Below, piece after piece: positions 60,108 through 64,000 of a stretch of 64,000 nt of DNA. Source of the stretch: Euclidia mi (taxonomy: Eukaryota > Arthropoda > Insecta > Lepidoptera > Erebidae); NCBI GenBank assembly GCA_944739405.2, contig OX123186.2, positions 39,665,551 to 39,729,550 on the forward strand, written 5' to 3'. The translations under genes were made by a program, and so were the position numbers. Positions within the stretch are counted from its first letter, which is position 1. Every line of letters begins with the position of its first letter. The notes beneath the pieces are model-generated. The model did no database searches. It saw only the letters and a list, made by a program, of their open reading frames with translations, and was not told the origin of the DNA.

Positions 60108-60990
60108 GAGCCATGAACCTTTGCGGTGTTTTCGCCAGATTTTTTTCATTTACCGACGGTTTTAATTTCAACGAACGCGCCTTTTCAATTCCGATTCCAT
60201 TTCATGAATACGAAACCATTTGTAATTCAACTCAAAGATGTAGAAGCGCTTTTGTTATAGAGAAGTATAATTTTTAATATTTCAACAGGTATTAAAATAA
60301 TATTTTTGAGTACTGTTACCATTTATGCTTTACAACAGAAATCTCTTTTTATCTCTAATATTTTCTGTATTTCAAGCAACAGACACAAAGAACTCATCAT
60401 CATCATCAGCCTTGTTTATAATTTGTCGAACTCTGTCACACATCGTCTATCATATAATAAGAATGAGCGTGTAGATGTTACTTTTTTACTGGCCAAGTAC
60501 AGGATGGCAAGCTTCACATGTTTTCCAGGAATATATAATGTAAATTAATAAGGTCATCAAAATGTCCCCATGTGAAGGCCGATCCCACTAAATTCATGGT
60601 GCTAGACAGCAGTTCAGTTGTACTGATAATGGCGTCAAGTTCCTTTTGTCCATTGTTTGGATGTTTGTTGAAACCTCGGCGACACAGAAAGGTGAAAAGT
60701 TACCTACTCCTTTGATCGAAACTTTCCGAAACCTAGAAATTGCAATAAATTATAAGACATAGTTCTGGTATTAAGTTCCTTGGATTGTTATACACCTGAA
60801 AATTATTAGGTACTAATATTTAATTGTAGACAATATGGTTCATATTATCTCCAGGAGACTGGTTTAAGTTATGTAATAAAGCGGGGCTATAATTTATTCA
60901 ATCATGTAGTATCGTAGATGAAATAATATTTAAATACCGTTTCAGGAGTGTGCAGTCGGAAGTTGGTATGTTTAAGGGCATCATACCGTC
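60108..60990. other. Unassigned DNA with old repeat traces
   Basis: No gene. tcatcatcatcatcagcc (60396) and ggccaagtacaggatggcaa (60490) are traces of LINE/SINE tails. Confidence 0.4.
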
Positions 60991-60991
60991 C

Positions 60992-61796
60992 TCCCCCGTG
61001 GGATCTCCACCTTGTCGAGGTGGGGGGCTTAGTAACCGTGGCTTGGACACCCGCGGCACGGTAATATAATCTAACAGTATTGTAACTCGGCCGTCTTCGT
61101 GAGTTATATACCTACCAGACGCGCCGCATGCGAGCTGCGGCACGATAGCGGCTGCGGGTACTGTAGGTACAGTCTGCCCAGTCTAATGGGTACTCTGCTC
61201 GCGGCGCGTAGGTATAACTCGAGTTTCGTGCGTTTGTATGGAGTTACAATACTGTTAGATATTATTACCGTGCCCGCGGTGAAGCTTAAAGAGATCCCGG
61301 GAGTGGACGATCCGCGCGGGCTTGGAGGGGGCCTGCGCAGATGCGTCCGGGGACAGTTCTGTTTATCCCTCGCAGTCGGGCACGGTCGCGGGAGGAGAGG
61401 CGTGTCGGTGTTGCGTTGCCGCGCGCCTTATCTCTCGCGACCAAATGGGGGCGCACCATTCGATGCGTTGCGGTGGGGCCGCAGAGGAAGAGGAGATGCG
61501 GTGTTGTTAGGTTGCCTTCCTCCTTATCCTCTGCGGCCCCTGGGTGTGTTGGCGGCGGAGCCACAACACCTTCATCCGCCGCCAAGGAGGTTGTGGCCTT
61601 CGGGCTATCCGCCGGGGTGCCAGGGTAGAATGCTAACGCGACCGTCTGGCGCCCCAAACAGGCGTGGAAGTATGGGCTGTGGTTTTAGTGGGTTTTACGG
61701 CCTTGCACTCCAGCCGTCGAGTCCCATATACCCCCCGCTTTTCATCCTGCGGGGGTATGCGTAGATGCATTTCCACAGAGAGAAAAAAAACCGATC
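60992..61796 (+). mobile_element. GC-rich structured retroposon, long variant with a third 3' end
   Basis: The 5' hairpin (ccaccttgtcgaggtgg) and the two tandem stem-loops (ggtcgcggga.., ggccgcagagga..) match the other copies. From about 61585 the sequence is different: ccggggtgccagggtag..gtggttttagtgggtttta..cataccccccgctttt..cctgcgggggtatgc..atttccacagagag, then A8. That 3' end resembles those of R1-clade LINEs as I remember them. It is interrupted by a 216-bp MITE. Confidence 0.82.
61057..61272. mobile_element. MITE with CACGGTAATA termini inside the retroposon
   Basis: Inverted ends start cacggtaata and end tattaccgtg; the match continues over about 32 bp (..tctaacagtattgtaactc) with a two-base shift. 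A second inverted pair (gagttatatacctac / gtaggtataactc) lies inside. A 7-bp duplication cccgcgg lies at 61050-61056 and 61273-61279. The superfamily is unclear; 7-bp duplications occur in P- and Dada-like groups. Confidence 0.83.
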
Positions 61797-62618
61797 CCTA
61801 CGCAACAGTCGTCGGGTATTTTTTTAAATTTAGGAAAGGAATTTTACTGTATCGTTGTAAGAAAAAGATTACGCCATATTACAAGGATTTCGTTATAAAA
61901 AAAATCACATCAGAAACTAATATTTTCAATGAAAGTTTTGTGCGCAAGTTATTTCCTAACCTCGTAGAGTCTAGACGTGGTTCTCATGATGCTTAGGTAA
62001 ACTACTTAGATCTAAAGCAAGTTGGATAAAGAAGATATTGGAGAATACATTTATTTTTACTTATTAGTTAAATATTATTATAAGATAAGACAGAAGGTGA
62101 AAATATTATTATCATATAGGTATGTCAACAAATGAAAAAGTTTTAGAATAACTTATTTTAAGACGTGTGACATCACTTGACCTAATCGCTTCGATTTAGT
62201 ACATATCAGTCCACTCTGTACTGCGTTTATTACCACGATGGCTGAGATAAACTTTTTATAATACCTTTAAATACATATAAATTGCGTAGTTTTAATGTGG
62301 CTATTAAAAATCTCCTGAAACTTGTTTTCAAATAACACAAACATTAAATTCTTTCGTGCCTTGTATACTTATTAATATTTATGTTATAGGTCTACATCGC
62401 GTAATTATTTGATCATATAGGTATCATTATTTAATCATTTGCAATAGTCTAAAAACATCGCTACTAAGAATTATACATATACCTAATACCCCTTATAAGA
62501 CAAAATATTCCACCAAATGATTATTAAGCAAAAGGAAACTGCAGTTCCTAAAGCATGTTTGCGAGAGATGATGTAGCCATGAAGTAACATTAAACAAATG
62601 TATACCTAAATACGAGAC
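61797..62618. other. Unassigned AT-rich DNA
   Basis: No gene recognised; possible intron of the exon-like block at 62625. Confidence 0.4.
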
Positions 62619-62624
62619 ACTTAC

Positions 62625-62859
62625 ATGTTATGTCCAAATCATGGTAAATAGTTGACAATTTGGCTGTTAGGTGACGACTACATTCGATACCTAACTTGTT
62701 TGAAATAAGTCTCTCATCATAACCGACAGAAGAATCAAAGATAAAAGGTCGGCTGCTCGTTCTCGAGGGATACATTGAGACGTTTCCAATTTGTAATAAA
62801 CTTGATCGTAACAAATTTGAAATATTAGAAGGCATTGTAAATTGGATCACGTTTTATGT
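62625..62859 (-). CDS. Candidate host coding exon (first coding exon, unknown product)
   Basis: On the minus strand a pyrimidine-rich acceptor (tttttcttcttag) ends at 62860, followed by 24 noncoding bases with an in-frame stop. The ATG at 62835 has A at -3 and starts 70 codons that remain open to a consensus donor, cat|GTAAGT, at 62624-62619. The phase is 1. The peptide starts MPSNISNLLRSSLLQIGNVS and ends STIYHDLDIT; it is not low-complexity and lies outside any repeat recognised here. I do not recognise the family and found no partner exon in the window. It could be chance, but both splice sites, a Kozak-like start and codon use agree. Confidence 0.4.
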
Positions 62860-62860
62860 C

Positions 62861-63400
62861 TAAGAAGAAAAATCTTTAGAGATTTGTGTTCCATTTCTTG
62901 TATTAAAGCTTTATAACTTCTGATAGACCTTTAGCAACTTTTTTTTAAACGAAGCGTAGGTACCTATAAAGGCAGTGGAATAATTTAAGTGGTCACGGTC
63001 CCGACTCTAACTATCGATATTTGGCCAACCAAAGTATCTCGGCAAACCCAAACAAATTCCTGTGCGACTTCTTATTGAGGGCTGGAACGACAATCGCTAT
63101 CGACTTATTATACAAATGGGCGATATCTGAGCAACAGTAACAATATCTTACCATGAAAAATTGTCTCTGTACTGTTACTCAATAGTGTTGCGGTCTCTCT
63201 TGGCTCCGTTTTGCAATAAAATCGGTGCCTCATAGACCATTCCCTATATTTGTGATTCTTGATGTGCACTCACGCTGATCTTTTATAAACGAACCAATTT
63301 TGTTGAACACAGTTTGGGGAGGATGATGTATTGTGAGAATATTTTGGCCCGGGACAAGCGCCAATATCTGATATTGTTGGATATTGAGTTAACAAAAATA
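62861..63400. other. Unassigned DNA
   Basis: No gene recognised. If the exon at 62625 is real, this is its upstream intron. Confidence 0.4.
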
Positions 63401-63990
63401 TACCTTGAGGTCGTCGGTGGATCTGAGACTGCAGATGCCAGCACATACCACAAACTACTACGATAAATCCTTTGCTGTTCAGGCTGTGCGTCTGTGGAAT
63501 GCGCTGCCGGTTGAAATTAGGCAAGCTAAATCATCGAAAATATTTAAAAATGCACTAAAGAAGCACTATCTGTCATTGTAAACAAATTGTATCACTGTAT
63601 ATTGTGTTTATATTATTATATGTATTATATGTAAATTGTACCTATATATATATAAATGTATATTATGTATTATTTATGTATATTATGTATTTATTTATAT
63701 GTTTAGCACCTATCATATCTATTGTATGTATGCCTGCTTATGTATGTATATATATTATGTATGTATATAATAAAAACAATTTCTAGTAAGCAGATACTTT
63801 TGGTCGCTACACATCAAAGCTTTTTGTCATTTTCAGTCTGTCCATCCTAAGGTTGCCTGTAAGAGATCGCACTCAGCGATAAGGCCGCCCTTGTGCATTT
63901 GATATGTATCTACATTTAAGTTATTTACACCAAATTTGTACAAACATTTGCACAATAAAGCAATTATCTATCTATCTATCTATACATTTA
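63401..63990 (+). mobile_element. 3' end of a non-LTR retrotransposon with (ATCT)n tail
   Basis: The frame ending at the stop 63579-63581 encodes LRLQMPAHTTNYYDKSFAVQ, AVRLWNALPVEIR and IFKNALKKHYLSL, the usual C-terminus of Jockey/CR1-type RT proteins. An AT-rich 3' untranslated region with many tatgta words follows, and it ends gcacaataaagcaatt(atct)n. The palm lies outside this copy, so it is 5' truncated. Confidence 0.82.
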
Positions 63991-64000
63991 ATATTCGACC

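Overview
The window looks like nuclear DNA of a ditrysian moth or butterfly. It is AT-rich, intron-scale and gene-poor, and densely packed with mobile elements typical of Lepidoptera: tRNA-headed SINEs with RTE-type 3' tails and (TATG)n ends, non-LTR elements with (ATG)n, (ATCT)n or octamer tails, a non-autonomous Helitron starting TC and ending in a GC hairpin plus CTAG, TTAA-flanked piggyBac-like elements, a Harbinger-type MITE and a Ty3/Gypsy element. I see no complete host gene. The only plausible host coding piece is one exon-like block on the minus strand at 62625-62859, with good splice signals.

Layout. 1-13600: mostly unassigned DNA with a broken non-LTR RT (2668-4386), two SINE-type insertions with clear target-site duplications (7531-7805, 8104-8336) and the first copy of a GC-rich structured retroposon (9313-9893). 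13600-16870: a TTAA-flanked element carrying GGGGT-N8-ACCCC hairpins, then a (TA)n tract and an element with about 380-bp inverted termini that encodes a cysteine-rich (CXC-like) protein fragment. 16870-24750: unassigned DNA with SINEs, Helitron-like pieces and an RTE C-terminus. 24750-38315: a 6783-bp segment present twice in direct tandem, nearly identical. It holds the 5' part of a degraded Gypsy element (LTR, gag, protease, start of RT), into which a Harbinger MITE, a GC-rich retroposon (inside the MITE) and a SINE were inserted before duplication. 38316-41349: the rest of RT and RNase H, interrupted by a 1960-bp Helitron containing about eleven 110-bp tandem repeats. 41350-64000: unassigned DNA with more LINE ends, SINEs, a second TTAA element, three further copies of the GC-rich retroposon (one hosting a 216-bp MITE), perfect hairpins and a LINE 3' end at the right edge.

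The genes do not form a pathway; the relations are those of parasites and hosts among transposons. The RTE tail at 24231-24245 matches the tails of several SINEs with different heads, which fits SINEs borrowing RTE machinery. The best candidates for something little described are (1) the GC-rich retroposon, whose sense strand is a series of perfect stem-loops with a duplicated loop motif and interchangeable 3' ends, (2) the long-TIR element with a CXC-domain protein fragment, and (3) the GGGGT-N8-ACCCC hairpin signature shared by two TTAA-flanked elements. All coding parts of the retroelements show frameshifts, stops or lost catalytic residues.
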